64,000 bases of DNA from Maribacter cobaltidurans (GCF_002269385.1 NZ_CP022957.1:3711001-3775000), one strand, 5' to 3'; counted from the stretch's first letter, positions 1-11,017 are shown. Program-made: numbers and translations. Notes: generated by a model from the letters alone, not told the origin.

Positions 1-3000
1 AATCCAGTGGTGGTTGCTGTTCCGACAGTTGTGGTCACGACAATGCTTCCACTGGTACCTTCGTCCACTACCGCTGTTATTTGTGTGGATGAATCCACGG
101 TAAATGAAGCAGCATTGGTGCCACCAAAGGTGACTTGTGTTGTGCCGTTGAAATTGGTGCCTGTGATGACCACGTTATCTCCCGTTTCTGCACTGGTAGG
201 TGTGAAGGAAGTGATAGTTGGTGACGAATTTTTAACTTCCACTGTCTTAAAGGTAGATTGGCCACAAAGTTGATATGTGATATTCGCAGTTCCAGTAGCC
301 ACTCCCGTAACAAGACCTGATTGATTTACGGTTGCAATGTTCGTATTATTGCTTGACCAAACACCACCACTTTCTAAATGTGTCAACTGTATTTGTCCTC
401 CTATTGCCGTTGTATTTTCTCCTGAGATTTGGGAAAAATAACCCTGCACCCAGTTACTTGTGGTTCCTGAAAGGGCAAAATTATTAAGTGTACCGTCATT
501 CGCAGACGCCGTATTATCCGGTAATGTAGTCAGACCTATATTATTACCTTCTGTGACCCCTTCATTAAAATTATAATGTCCAATAAGTCCAGCTTCGTTG
601 CCCATTAAAGCAGTATTCATGTTATTTGTGATTTCCGAGGCTGTACGGGAATCGCTCCAAAAACGAACATCATCTATCTTTCCGGCAAAATAATTATCAA
701 TGAAACCGAACTGGTAAGGGGCCGTAATATTTATCGCACCCGGTGCCGGAGCAGTGATGACCTCTTGTCCATTAACGTAAACAATAAACTGAAGGCCATC
801 TTTTACCAATGCTATATGTGACCAGACATTCTGCAGAATCGAAGGATTCGTCTCCAAAAACGGGAACCGTGTCAATGTGTTGTCCTCATATGAGTCAATA
901 TGAATTTTACCATCGATAATATAGAAGGAGGGATTTCTAGTTTCGATAGCTCCCTGTTGATTACCCATAATAGCGTGATAGTCCCCGTCCCAATTGGAAT
1001 TATCGGGCAATATCCATGCTTCAATGGTAAAGTCGCTTGCACCATCGGGTATGGTTATACTAGTCAAATTAACATAATCGTCAATCCCATCAAAATAGAG
1101 GGAGTTATTGGTCTCTGCATTTACTGAAATGTTTTCTGCAACCGTTCCTGAGACTATTGCAACGTTTCCTGAAAGTCGACCGGACTGACCGGCAGCTACA
1201 CGAACATAAATAGTTGTGTTGACTATTGTATTAGCCACAGGTGATAGAATAAGACTGGAAACAAAACCACTATTTTCGTTCAGCGATATTTCAAAACCTG
1301 AAGGTGCAGATATGACCATATCTTGATAGGCATCACTGGCAGAAACATCAAAATCAAGCGCAGAGGACGTTTCTCCTCCGCAGTAAATAATACTGTTCAA
1401 TGATGATACGGATGTTGTGATATTCGTTTTTGAGGTAAATGTAAATCCACTCAAAGTTGCGGTGCCCCCGGCCGTAACCACTTCCACATCACCCGATGCT
1501 GCTGTGTTGCCCAAAACAGCTGTAATCTGGGTGCTTGAATCCACGGTGTAAGAAGCTGCATCAATTCCACCAAAAGTGACTTGCGTGGCACCGTCAAAGT
1601 TGGTACCTGTGATGACCACAGTATCTTCTTGACCAGCTTCTACAGGGTCAAAAGAGATGACGGTAGGTTCTGGCAATTCTGTTACGGTTTCAATTTCTGC
1701 TTCCGTCAATTTTCGATCAAAAATTACCATATCATCAATACAACCATTGAAATATTCCCATGTTGTGGCAGAGAGATTGTATTGATTAGTATGGGCAAAA
1801 CCTAGTTGATTGTAAATCATATCCAAATGAGCTACTGCCGCACCTGTTGTATTAGCTTCCAAACTTCCATCCAAATAAATGGATACTGAATTGGTGCCAG
1901 CTGTAAAATCTACTTGGTGCCAGTTACCATCATTCACCGTAGATGATGAAATGGCCTGTATGCTTGTGCTGGTTGAAGTCCACAAGGTGCCTTTCAGTTT
2001 ACCATCTGAAGTAATCAACAAAATCGGAATATAATTGCTTGGGTTATTGGAAACGTTGGCTTGTACATTTTGATATCCTAAAATACTACCGGTTCCTGTT
2101 GTTTTAAATCTTAAGGAGATGGTAAATTCCGAAAGGCTTCTGATAAGATTATCAGGAAGTTTTACAAAACCTGGGCCATTATCAAAACATACTGCTTGGC
2201 CTTGAGCACCCGTATTATAAGTAATTGTATTGACTTCAGTGCCGTCATAATTGTTTTCTGTGGCATCGTCTGGATTGCCTTCAAAATCATATTGTGCTAC
2301 TTTATAAATAAAGCCAGTTTCTGTATCGTTGCCACCTGGGCTGGTCACAGTAATATCGCCCGATGCACCTGTGCCCACCACAGCGGTTATTTCGGTATTG
2401 GATACTACGGTAAATGAAGTGGCGGCTGTATCCCCAAAATTCACTTCGGTAGTTCCAAGAAAGTTGGATCCATTAATGGTGACTGTCTCTCCATTGCCCG
2501 CGGCGATAGGGGAGAAATTGGAGATAACAGGTGGTTCATCCACATCAGTAACAGAAATAGTAATGTGCTGTACTGTATCTCCATCATTGTCCGTAGCAGT
2601 GACTGTGATTTCATAATTATTGTCAGTGTCTGCATCCTGAGGGTCTTCAAAGTCAGGGGAAGCTTGGAAGGTAAGTGCACCTGTGGCTGCGTCTATACTG
2701 AAAAGATCATTGTCTCCTCCTGTAGCCAAGGCATAAGTGATTCCTTCGTCATTTGCACCACCATTACCGTTATTGGCATCAATGTCGACTACGGGATTTG
2801 TTCCATTTTCTGCATATTCGACAACGGGAAGCATGTCATATTCATAGACATTCTTTGAAAAGCCTATTACATAAAACTTTTCACCACCCTCTGAGAATGC
2901 CATACCATAGGCGTTGGGTTCCTGTGAACTAATATCGAAGGCAATGCTGTTATAACTGATTGAAGATAAATCGAATGGTGTAGAGAGGTCATATGCCAAA

Positions 3001-6000
3001 ATCTGTCCAAAATCTGCAACTATGAAGAGTTGGGTTCCATCTGAATTGAAATCCAGTTCCATTGGTCTCTCATGCTCTGTGATGGTATAGGAATTGCTGG
3101 TGTAAGTTGAAGTTGATATATCATAGGCAACACCTAAACTGTATTCATAGATCACATGTGTGTTATCGGCCAATAAATACATCTTTGTACCGTCATTATT
3201 GAAAGTGACATCCTTATAAGAGGAGGCTTGCGATGCAACATAGGTCTGGGTTTGTGTTGCAGAAGCTAGATCGTATGGATCGCTTAGACCATATTCTACT
3301 ACATTGGCCGAAGAACCTGCACCGACAAAGTATAATGTGGTGCCGTTATTGTTGAAGTTTATACCAGTGGTCCTATCGCTCATCCCAGTAAGTGAGGTGT
3401 TATAGGTAGCTGTGGATACATCAAAGGCTGTTGAGAGGGAATACTCCGCAATCACGTTCGAGTCAATCCCACTCACAAACATTTTATTACCATTGGCACT
3501 GAAATCTATGCTATAAGGTGACCCCACTTCTGAAGATACATCGAAGAAAGTACCTGAATATTGGGCAACAGAAACATTGTATGCCGCCGTCGGACTGGTG
3601 AAAACTGGCGAAATTGCCTCTACATCGGTCAAGGTGACCGCTATGGTCTGGTCTCCCAAAGAATCAAATGTATCATCGGAAGCGTCAGCATTTACTGATA
3701 CTGTTATAGTTGCTGAGTCATTCGGGATTGCGTGGTCATCCACCCCTGTCACGGTTACAGTTTGAGGAACATTCCAGTTCGCTGAGGTAAATGTCAAGGT
3801 AGACGGGAAAACTGTAGCCTCATCGATGTCGTCACTGGCAATATCAAATACCGCATCGTTGGCTGGCTGAGCATCCAAAACAACCGTAAATGTCCCAGTT
3901 CCTGCATTTTCAGCTATAGTTAAAGCTGTTTCGCTAACGGTAAATCCAGCCGTAATACCTACTGCAAAAATATCGTCGTTTAAACTAAAGGGGCCAAAGG
4001 GTTGGGTGTCAAAAACTAAATCGTTAGCCAAATCATTTAACGAAGCATATCTCGTAACGCTTTTGTGTTGACCATCGGTAGTGTTTGTATTAGTTCTAAG
4101 AAAATACTGCCCGTCATGAAAAAACTGGTCTTCAAACCTAAATGTTGATGAAAAGGCAATAGGAGTTTCGTTTGTATTGGCTAGCAAATCAGCAAACGAA
4201 GGATACGACGATAAACCATGTGTACCAGTAGAAGAAGCCGTTCTGAAAAATAGGTCTCCAGATGCAAAGAATTCATCATTGTCATTCCAGTCCTGAGGGT
4301 TTCCGCCACTTGTAAAATTATATACTATTCCGTTAGTTCCCGCTGCTAGGTCAGCAAGACTTGGATAGCGGGTTACGGAAGTATTTATATTATTGGTCCT
4401 ATAAAAATAGACGCCATCGGCAAAGAAACTATCTCCAAAACTCCATGTCTGAGTAAATCCGGTAAATACACCATTTGTATGGGCAATAAAATCAGCATAA
4501 GAAGAATATTTGGTTATTCCATCTGTTTGATTATCTGAACGTGTGCGGTAATAGGCAGGTATTGCCACCGAAATATCACTTATTGCCAACGCCAGGTAAT
4601 CGCCATCTGCAGGATTAATTTTTGCGTAATACCCACCTTTACTACGGTCATAGGTTAAAAGCACCACCTGGTCCTGATCATCAAAGCTCTCGTTGTTTGA
4701 AATGACAACTGCAGGTGTGCCTCCGGATGGGAAGGTTGCCGCCTCATAGGGAACGGCAAAATACACGTCTCCTACCGTACCGGTCTCATCCACCTTCCAA
4801 ACACGATCGGAACGGTTATTGGTACCACCATTAAAGCTTGATGTAAATGAGTTTTCGGCACCGTTGTTGTGTCCCATCACCATAAAATTCCCATCACTGA
4901 GTCCAGTTCTGCTTCCATCTAAATTTGAGGACATAAAATCGGTAGTGGTCGCCAAAATAGGGCTGTTATCGTTATTTGCTGATCGTGATATTTTCTGGTT
5001 CAACGCACTGGCATCGTCACGGCCAATTCCGAATATATCCGTTTTGTATCCTGAATTGTTGGAAGCGTCCCAAATTATAGTGCCATCGGAAGCCAAGTAA
5101 TGCAATGGCGATGTTTGGTCCAGCGAGATCCCATATTTTAGAGCCAGATAGGATTCAATTTGTTGTCTGGTTGTACCACTTGGTAAAGTGCCTCCGCCAT
5201 ATATAATCGCTTCGGCTATATTACCCTGAAAAGTAGAAACATCTGTAAGCAATCCTTTTCCTAATGCAGTTTCGGGTGTTCCACCATTGGCATTATCATA
5301 AGTAAAACCAGAAAATTGCTGACCATCTACTCGGGCAAATGAGCCACCTGCTACACTGTGGTTTAAATCTGCGACCAAAATGTGTGGACGATCTGAGGTA
5401 GCCTCTGCGGAATGTGCTGTTTCAGTTGTTCCATTACCATTTATACCATCAGGACCGATCATGGTATCATAGTTACTGTCATCATTACCCATAAGCGGAT
5501 GGGCAGGATTTCCATCTAAATCATATACAATATAGATTTGTTTAGGATCCAACGCATCAGGATTGATGTTCAACGACGTTGACATATGTCCATTGCTAAC
5601 ATTCACAAAATCAGATACTGGGTTAAAGTTCATACCGTTGGCGTTGTATTGAGGACCTTGGTTGGAAACCGCCTCACTTAAATCATAGCCATTACCTGAT
5701 TGATCTGCCCATGTAGACACAACTCCAGTACCAGTGATGTTGGTTCCCTCGTTAGCCTTTACCCAAAAGGTTAAATTAGTATTGATTCCTCCAGGAGCTT
5801 CTTGAACTCTAGCCAAAGTAAAGCTTTTACCATTACCTAGTGGTGCGGTAGTGGTTAACACACCGCTGGCATTTAATGCACCCATAACGGTTACTCCCGA
5901 AGAGAAATCCCCGTTGTCGGTAGCGATCACCGACCAGCTTTCATCATAGCCATCAAATTTCAAACTTATGTTTTGTGAAAAATTGGTAGCATTTATTTTC

Positions 6001-9000
6001 CATTCACGTCCCAGACGGATGTTAAAACCGGTGGAGGCTTGCAGTTCGGTAGTTTGTGTGGTAGTTGCACCACCATTATTTGAAATAACCAAAAACTGTT
6101 TGTCGTTGGCATGTAATGTGTTACGACTGTTATCATTGTTGGCCAAAGTAAAATTGTCATCTAAGGCCGCGGTAAGAATTGAACCCTCATTGACCGATTT
6201 GGATATTTTTTGGTTCAAGCCACTCGCATCATCACGACCAATACCAAAAATGTCCGTTTTGTATCCAGTATTGTTGGAAGCATCCCATATAACGGTGCCA
6301 TCTGAAGCCAAGTAATCTATACCAGAGGTTTGGTCCAATGTGACACCATATTTCAGGGACAAATACGTATGAACCTTTTGGCGTTCCGTTTCGCTTAATT
6401 CAGTATTAAAAACAATCAACTCAGAAAGATGGATATCTGAATAAATCCCATTGGTGTTACCTAAAGCCATATTTTGGCTTGCAAAGTTCAATCCTATGTC
6501 AGTTACCTTATTCCCGCCCTCTTTATAGAAATCGTGCCCACCATTAATTGCCCGGGTTGCAGTCCTTAAGGTTGTTTCATTGGCGATAACAGCATTTCCA
6601 AAAGCTGCGGTCGTGCCGCATTGCGTGATTCCAATCAAACCCGATCCTGCACCTACACTTTCTTGATACCATGCGAAACCATCACCACAACCATCGGTGG
6701 CTAGAATGGCAGTTTTAGATCCGGCATTGGGTATGTTCATAATCCCAAAAATGGTATAGGCATTGGTTCCTGTAAGGCCAAGGTCATTGTCAAAATTCAT
6801 CATATCATTAGAACCATCAAAACTTACCTTTGGGTTAAAGTTGATTGTTTCTGAACCAATTATCGGTTGACTATTTGCTATAGCTTGAACGGGGTTGTTT
6901 TGACCAAGAGATTGATCCTCCCAAATAGAAACCCCGGTATCCAAAACAATACCGCTATCAGCGCGCAACCATAATGCCATGTTGGAGGTGATACCTCCGG
7001 GACCTTTTTCTACTTTTGCCAAGGTCAAGAAGTGAACATTGGCCAAAACTACGCCTGTAATCTCGCCATTGGAGTCGAGCGTACCCAGTGAACTAGCGCC
7101 CGAGCTAAAATCACCATCGTCGTCTTTTAATAAGGCCCAGGTTTCGTCAAAGCCATTAAATTTAAGGTTGACACTTTGGCTAAAATTGGTAGTTGCATTC
7201 GTCTTCCAAACCTTTGAGATATGGCTATTATAATTCGTGCCAGCTATTTCGGCATATGTATTTGTAATAGCCCCACCATTATTTGAAATAATCAAAAACT
7301 GCTTGTCATTGCCGTGTTCGGTAGTACGACTGGCATCTGTGTTAGAAGCTGTAAAATTAGCATCCAAAGCCATGGTAAGTATGCTGCCTGAATTGACTGA
7401 TTTGGATACTTTCTGGTTTAATCCACTGGCATCGTCGCGACCGATACCGAAAATATTATTTTTATATTCGGTGTTTTCTGAAGCGTCCCAGAATACCGTT
7501 CCATCAGAGGCAAGATAATCGGTCGCAGTCGTTTGATCTAATGCAACACCATATTTCAAAGCCAAATATGAACTTACTTTCTGTACATCTGCATCAGAAA
7601 GCTTTTCTTGATAGACAATGATTTCCGCTACAAGACCTTGATAGTGTTTTGTACCATTGGTTCCAATTACTGCCGTGTTGTTTTCAAAATCATTTAAAGT
7701 TTGCATTCCAGAATTGGTGTCGTTGGTAATGTTACCATTAAAAATCCCTTCCTGTTGGTTATCTGAAGGTATTTCATCTCTAACACCACCTACTATTGTT
7801 TGATTATCCGGGGCATTACTACCAGGGATGAATTGTCCAAAATCGTTACCATCTATATAACCTCCGTTAACGGTCAATTGTGTTATTTTCCCGCTAGTAT
7901 CTTTTGCGGTAAAAATGGTTTGGTTTATGCCATTTTTATGGATTACAGAAAATAATGTAGCTTCATCTGTTCCTACCATTCCTAATGACGAGCTATTTTT
8001 TAGACTCCTTGCCGTGGTACCTGCGGCTGCATGACTGACATAATCATTAAAATTAAAAAACTGACCGTTTACACCTGAAACCAAATCCGGTCCTTCATTT
8101 CCATCGCTATCCGTAAAATCATAATCTTTACCAGACTGATCTCCCCATTGATCTATGGAGGTTCCTGTATCGGTTGTTACCCCCTCATCTGCTTTTAACC
8201 ATAGGGTTAGTGCTGATGGGATTCCTCCCGGTGCTTTTTGAAATTTGGCCAATGTGAAGGTTGATCCATCTGCTAAGGCCGTTGTGGTGGTAAATTCGCC
8301 ATCGGCATTCAACGTTCCAAGGGTAGATACCTCAGAGGAGAAATCGCCGTCAGCCTTGGTGACGATTGACCATGTATCATCGTAGCCCTCAAATTTTAAA
8401 CTTATGTTTTGTGAAAAGTTGGTGGCATCTATCTTCCATTCACGGGCCAGACGGATGTTAAAACCAGTGGAGGATTCCAGCTCGGTAGTTTGCGTTGTAG
8501 TTGCCCCACCATTATTGGAAACGATTAAAAACTGCTTGTCATTGTCATGTTCGGTAGTACGGTTGGCATCTGTGTTAGCCTTTGTAAAATTAGTATCCAA
8601 CGCAATGGTCAATATGGCTCCAGTATTAACTGATTTGGACACCTTTTGATTCAAGCTGGAATTGTCATCGCGACCAATTCCAAAAATGTCATTTTTGTAC
8701 CCTGTATTGTTAGAAGCATCCCAAATAATGCTGCCATCTGAAGCCAAATAATCCAAATCCGAGGTTTGGTCAAGACTTATACCATATTTAAGGGCTAGGT
8801 AACTATCAATCTGTTGTTGTTCTATTAAGGTAGGATACGTGTCATAAACCAAGACTTCCGCAATGTTTCCGGTCCAGAACTCACCAGCAGTGGTGGCCAC
8901 GTCCGCTCCAATCCGCATAAGGCTGTTCACGGTGTTCCACGTTGGTCGTGCTCCATCCCTCGTTTCCAATGTAGTTCCATTGGCTTGTAGATAAGTGTTG

Positions 9001-9596
9001 GAAACGCCATCATAGCCACCACCAATAATATGAGGTTGATCGAGTGTCCAGAAGTTAGGGCTTGTAATATCGTTCACAGCTTCCCATGAACCATAAATTA
9101 GACTATTACTGTTTACCGAGCCTGCTACCACATGGGCTTGATCTTGTGTACCTGTTCCATGTGCAAAGGGCACGTGGTTTCCCGTAAAAGAAGCTGTTGA
9201 TGTCGTGACCAACCGCATAAAACGGGCACTATTCCCATTTGGGAGTCCCGTTGTGCCGCTTCCATCCATAAATTCAGAACCATCAAATGTTGCCTGAGGG
9301 TTAAAGTTCAATGTTGCGGCAATGAAAATGGGTCGTTCACCTGAATTAACTTGTATGAAATTGTTTCCGTTTGGACTAAAATCACTCCATTGGTAGATTG
9401 GGTCAGAATTTGTGGCCAAAGTAGTTCCCTCATCAGAATAAACTTGGCCATCGGCTTTCCACCAACCCTGAAGGTTGTTTGATACACCTCCCGGGCCTGT
9501 TTGAGCAAAAAGAACAAAGGAGCCGAGAGCCCAAAAGATTGCTAAAAATAAAATTGATTTTGTATTTTTTAAATTTAATGGGGGTTGTATTTTCAT
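1..9596 (-). CDS. Giant modular secreted surface protein, 3' end beyond the window
   Basis: One frame is open from the ATG at 9596 down to base 1 (about 3,198 codons); the same frame was confirmed near 5099, 2636 and 29. A signal peptide ends near the sequence LFAQTGPGG. Four tandem modules follow (residues about 33-1675), each with a LamG-like part, a YLASDG..IWDASN..GYK.DIFGIGRDD block and an REWKI.ATNFSQN block. Then come four short repeats (about 1680-1850), a Calx-beta-like domain (about 1880-1990), propeller-like repeats with a YDxSTxxY motif (about 2000-2250), a cadherin-like domain (about 2255-2350), IPT/TIG domains (about 2352, 2642 and at the cut end), LamG domains (about 2432-2629 and 2825-2990) and a Big2-like stretch. 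The architecture is typical of large type IX-secreted adhesins or surface proteins of flavobacteria, but the C-terminal sorting domain is not visible. The ligand is unknown. Confidence 0.9.
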   Translation of the reverse strand, partial: MKIQPPLNLKNTKSILFLAIFWALGSFVLFAQTGPGGVSNNLQGWWKADGQVYSDEGTTLATNSDPIYQWSDFSPNGNNFIQVNSGERPIFIAATLNFNPQATFDGSEFMDGSGTTGLPNGNSARFMRLVTTSTASFTGNHVPFAHGTGTQDQAHVVAGSVNSNSLIYGSWEAVNDITSPNFWTLDQPHIIGGGYDGVSNTYLQANGTTLETRDGARPTWNTVNSLMRIGADVATTAGEFWTGNIAEVLVYDTYPTLIEQQQIDSYLALKYGISLDQTSDLDYLASDGSIIWDASNNTGYKNDIFGIGRDDNSSLNQKVSKSVNTGAILTIALDTNFTKANTDANRTTEHDNDKQFLIVSNNGGATTTQTTELESSTGFNIRLAREWKIDATNFSQNISLKFEGYDDTWSIVTKADGDFSSEVSTLGTLNADGEFTTTTALADGSTFTLAKFQKAPGGIPSALTLWLKADEGVTTDTGTSIDQWGDQSGKDYDFTDSDGNEGPDLVSGVNGQFFNFNDYVSHAAAGTTARSLKNSSSLGMVGTDEATLFSVIHKNGINQTIFTAKDTSGKITQLTVNGGYIDGNDFGQFIPGSNAPDNQTIVGGVRDEIPSDNQQEGIFNGNITNDTNSGMQTLNDFENNTAVIGTNGTKHYQGLVAEIIVYQEKLSDADVQKVSSYLALKYGVALDQTTATDYLASDGTVFWDASENTEYKNNIFGIGRDDASGLNQKVSKSVNSGSILTMALDANFTASNTDASRTTEHGNDKQFLIISNNGGAITNTYAEIAGTNYNSHISKVWKTNATTNFSQSVNLKFNGFDETWALLKDDDGDFSSGASSLGTLDSNGEITGVVLANVHFLTLAKVEKGPGGITSNMALWLRADSGIVLDTGVSIWEDQSLGQNNPVQAIANSQPIIGSETINFNPKVSFDGSNDMMNFDNDLGLTGTNAYTIFGIMNIPNAGSKTAILATDGCGDGFAWYQESVGAGSGLIGITQCGTTAAFGNAVIANETTLRTATRAINGGHDFYKEGGNKVTDIGLNFASQNMALGNTNGIYSDIHLSELIVFNTELSETERQKVHTYLSLKYGVTLDQTSGIDYLASDGTVIWDASNNTGYKTDIFGIGRDDASGLNQKISKSVNEGSILTAALDDNFTLANNDNSRNTLHANDKQFLVISNNGGATTTQTTELQASTGFNIRLGREWKINATNFSQNISLKFDGYDESWSVIATDNGDFSSGVTVMGALNASGVLTTTAPLGNGKSFTLARVQEAPGGINTNLTFWVKANEGTNITGTGVVSTWADQSGNGYDLSEAVSNQGPQYNANGMNFNPVSDFVNVSNGHMSTSLNINPDALDPKQIYIVYDLDGNPAHPLMGNDDSNYDTMIGPDGINGNGTTETAHSAEATSDRPHILVADLNHSVAGGSFARVDGQQFSGFTYDNANGGTPETALGKGLLTDVSTFQGNIAEAIIYGGGTLPSGTTRQQIESYLALKYGISLDQTSPLHYLASDGTIIWDASNNSGYKTDIFGIGRDDASALNQKISRSANNDNSPILATTTDFMSSNLDGSRTGLSDGNFMVMGHNNGAENSFTSSFNGGTNNRSDRVWKVDETGTVGDVYFAVPYEAATFPSGGTPAVVISNNESFDDQDQVVLLTYDRSKGGYYAKINPADGDYLALAISDISVAIPAYYRTRSDNQTDGITKYSSYADFIAHTNGVFTGFTQTWSFGDSFFADGVYFYRTNNINTSVTRYPSLADLAAGTNGIVYNFTSGGNPQDWNDNDEFFASGDLFFRTASSTGTHGLSSYPSFADLLANTNETPIAFSSTFRFEDQFFHDGQYFLRTNTNTTDGQHKSVTRYASLNDLANDLVFDTQPFGPFSLNDDIFAVGITAGFTVSETALTIAENAGTGTFTVVLDAQPANDAVFDIASDDIDEATVFPSTLTFTSANWNVPQTVTVTGVDDHAIPNDSATITVSVNADASDDTFDSLGDQTIAVTLTDVEAISPVFTSPTAAYNVSVAQYSGTFFDVSSEVGSPYSIDFSANGNKMFVSGIDSNVIAEYSLSTAFDVSTATYNTSLTGMSDRTTGINFNNNGTTLYFVGAGSSANVVEYGLSDPYDLASATQTQTYVASQASSYKDVTFNNDGTKMYLLADNTHVIYEYSLGVAYDISTSTYTSNSYTITEHERPMELDFNSDGTQLFIVADFGQILAYDLSTPFDLSSISYNSIAFDISSQEPNAYGMAFSEGGEKFYVIGFSKNVYEYDMLPVVEYAENGTNPVVDIDANNGNGGANDEGITYALATGGDNDLFSIDAATGALTFQASPDFEDPQDADTDNNYEITVTATDNDGDTVQHITISVTDVDEPPVISNFSPIAAGNGETVTINGSNFLGTTEVNFGDTAATSFTVVSNTEITAVVGTGASGDITVTSPGGNDTETGFIYKVAQYDFEGNPDDATENNYDGTEVNTITYNTGAQGQAVCFDNGPGFVKLPDNLIRSLSEFTISLRFKTTGTGSILGYQNVQANVSNNPSNYIPILLITSDGKLKGTLWTSTSTSIQAISSSTVNDGNWHQVDFTAGTNSVSIYLDGSLEANTTGAAVAHLDMIYNQLGFAHTNQYNLSATTWEYFNGCIDDMVIFDRKLTEAEIETVTELPEPTVISFDPVEAGQEDTVVITGTNFDGATQVTFGGIDAASYTVDSSTQITAVLGNTAASGDVEVVTAGGTATLSGFTFTSKTNITTSVSSLNSIIYCGGETSSALDFDVSASDAYQDMVISAPSGFEISLNENSGFVSSLILSPVANTIVNTTIYVRVAAGQSGRLSGNVAIVSGTVAENISVNAETNNSLYFDGIDDYVNLTSITIPDGASDFTIEAWILPDNSNWDGDYHAIMGNQQGAIETRNPSFYIIDGKIHIDSYEDNTLTRFPFLETNPSILQNVWSHIALVKDGLQFIVYVNGQEVITAPAPGAINITAPYQFGFIDNYFAGKIDDVRFWSDSRTASEITNNMNTALMGNEAGLIGHYNFNEGVTEGNNIGLTTLPDNTASANDGTLNNFALSGTTSNWVQGYFSQISGENTTAIGGQIQLTHLESGGVWSSNNTNIATVNQSGLVTGVATGTANITYQLCGQSTFKTVEVKNSSPTITSFTPTSAETGDNVVITGTNFNGTTQVTFGGTNAASFTVDSSTQITAVVDEGTSGSIVVTTTVGTATTTG
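4040..4560 (-). repeat. Four short (~45-residue) tandem repeats in the giant protein
   Basis: After the fourth large module the protein has about four copies of a unit of the form FF..G.YF.RT...T....RYpS.ADL.A.TNG. The copies are diverged in DNA but clear in protein. I do not recognise the family. The unit sits between the large modules and a Calx-beta-like domain and may form a small repeat fold or linker. Confidence 0.65.
4570..9500 (-). repeat. Four tandem ~1.2-kb protein-coding modules
   Basis: Four module boundaries, each a PGGI or PGGV turn followed by a W..AD/W..AN motif, fall near 9500, 8240, 7005 and 5805, giving periods of about 1,260, 1,235 and 1,200 bp. Blocks ending near 8750, 7515, 6310 and 5100 encode almost the same 40 residues. 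The segments near 5960-6315 and 8396-8755 are the most alike, which suggests recent duplication or gene conversion between modules 1 and 3. Such repeats often collapse in assemblies. Confidence 0.85.
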
Positions 9597-10152
9597 AATC
9601 TGGAACTAGGCCTGGTTTTTTTATTGAGAGGCGAATATTATAAAAAACATAAGGTAAATCTTACAAAATGTTGTGTGGGGTATGGTTTTGGTGTATGAAA
9701 ACATCGATTGACGAAGGATATTATCGCTGGACTACATCCTTGATTGAGAAAAAAATGTTTTTTTTGGTTGAGCTGTTTCGTTTCGCACATCATGTTGCCA
9801 AAAAGAGTTCTTTTCAGAAAAATAGTTGTTCAAGGATTCTGCTGACACCGAATTTGCCTCGTTATGGGTCGATCAAATTAAGGAATGGGTATATGGTATC
9901 CCTTGGCCGTAAAGGAAATGTTTATTATGAAGGTTTGGTAATGTGTATCAATGACAAAGAGAGTACAAAATGAAAGGCGTATTCAACAATCTTTACTATT
10001 GGATTGTATTCATATAAAGATTTATTCGGTCTCCAATACGATAACAAAATAACTCGTATGCTACTTGAAATCTGTGGGGTAATACCCATCTAGAAGGGAA
10101 TTATATTGCTCTGTTTTAAAAAAAGGAAAGCGTGAAAAAGAAATGGTTGGAT
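9597..10152. other. Intergenic region, no convincing gene
   Basis: This 556-bp gap lies between the start of the giant surface-protein gene and the end of the universal stress protein gene, both on the minus strand. It must hold the promoter of the giant gene. An A+T-rich stretch on the minus strand near 9610-9665 could serve, but no convincing TAnnTTTG box was found. A 101-codon forward reading frame here (9668-9973) shows no recognisable features and is not called. Confidence 0.5.
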
Positions 10153-10995
10153 TCATTTCAGGATCAATTGATTAATAGACAAAAGGGGAATATCTATTTG
10201 TGATTCCATGGTTTTAATTAAATCCTTATGAAATAATTTTCCGAAAAATGTGTGTTCGTCACGTTCCAATAAGGCAATCAAATTAGGTTTTTCATCCCCA
10301 ATGAACATGCGTAAACCTCGGGCAATGGTTTTGGCCGTTAGCAAGTGAAAGGAAATATCATCATCTTGAACTTTTTCTAGTAGCATTTCTTTGAACCATT
10401 CAAGTTGTTCCTTTCCTTTGAGCTTTGTATCCGTATCTACATGCACAATTTTTATGGAAAGATCTTGATCGGAGAACAGTTGCTTTATCTGATAGATGGC
10501 CGTAATATCTTCTTGTTCAAAATCTGTAGCATACATTATCGAGTCCAATGGTTTATATTTAAAGGAATTGGGTACAATTAATAACTTGCAATTCACTTGT
10601 TTAAGTAAATGATTGGCAATATTTCCTGAAAACACACCTCTTTTGGTGTGCTCATCCTTCATTCCTACAATCAATAGATTGCAGTCTATATTTAGGGTAT
10701 ATTCCAGTATGGTATGGGCTATGGAACTCCCATATTCTGCCCTTAGGTATACGGTGAGGTCACCCACTTCCTTAATTGAATTTTCATGGTAGTACCGGGT
10801 TAGAACTTCCAATTTTTCGTTCTTTAGACTGCGTTGGATCTGCTCTTCCGTTTTAATGGTTTTTCCAGCAATTGGTGGTATGTCATAGACAAAAAGCACC
10901 ACCAATCTGGCATTTAACCGTAAGGCTAGTTTTTGGGCATACTGTAAAGTGTTTAAGGAGTGCTTGGAACAATCGGTAGCATATAAAATAGTCAT
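10153..10995 (-). CDS. Universal stress protein, tandem UspA domains
   Basis: A 280-residue cytoplasmic protein with two UspA folds (about residues 1-145 and 146-280), the usual two-domain size in Bacteroidota. The first domain opens with MTILYATDCSKHSLNTLQYA, and its end has a degenerate nucleotide-binding loop (LLIVGMKDEHTKRGVFSGN). The second begins near DSIMYATDFEQED and has lost the glycine-rich loop. Family members bind ATP or act in dimers during stress; no specific partner can be deduced. The gene is monocistronic and preceded by an FNR-like palindrome with a well-placed -7 box (11018-11061), so low-oxygen or redox control is likely. Confidence 0.9.
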   Translation of the reverse strand: MTILYATDCSKHSLNTLQYAQKLALRLNARLVVLFVYDIPPIAGKTIKTEEQIQRSLKNEKLEVLTRYYHENSIKEVGDLTVYLRAEYGSSIAHTILEYTLNIDCNLLIVGMKDEHTKRGVFSGNIANHLLKQVNCKLLIVPNSFKYKPLDSIMYATDFEQEDITAIYQIKQLFSDQDLSIKIVHVDTDTKLKGKEQLEWFKEMLLEKVQDDDISFHLLTAKTIARGLRMFIGDEKPNLIALLERDEHTFFGKLFHKDLIKTMESQIDIPLLSINQLILK

Positions 10996-11017
10996 CGGTA
11001 AATTTTTAGTGTGAACC

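Noticed and set aside
5968..8649. Long forward reading frames opposite the giant gene
   Set aside because: Their similarity to each other merely mirrors the repeated modules on the minus strand, which encode recognisable domains.
9668..9973. Forward 101-codon reading frame in the gap before the stress protein gene
   Set aside because: No domain, signal peptide or promoter can be seen, composition is like noncoding A+T-rich DNA, and it lies in the likely promoter region of the giant gene.
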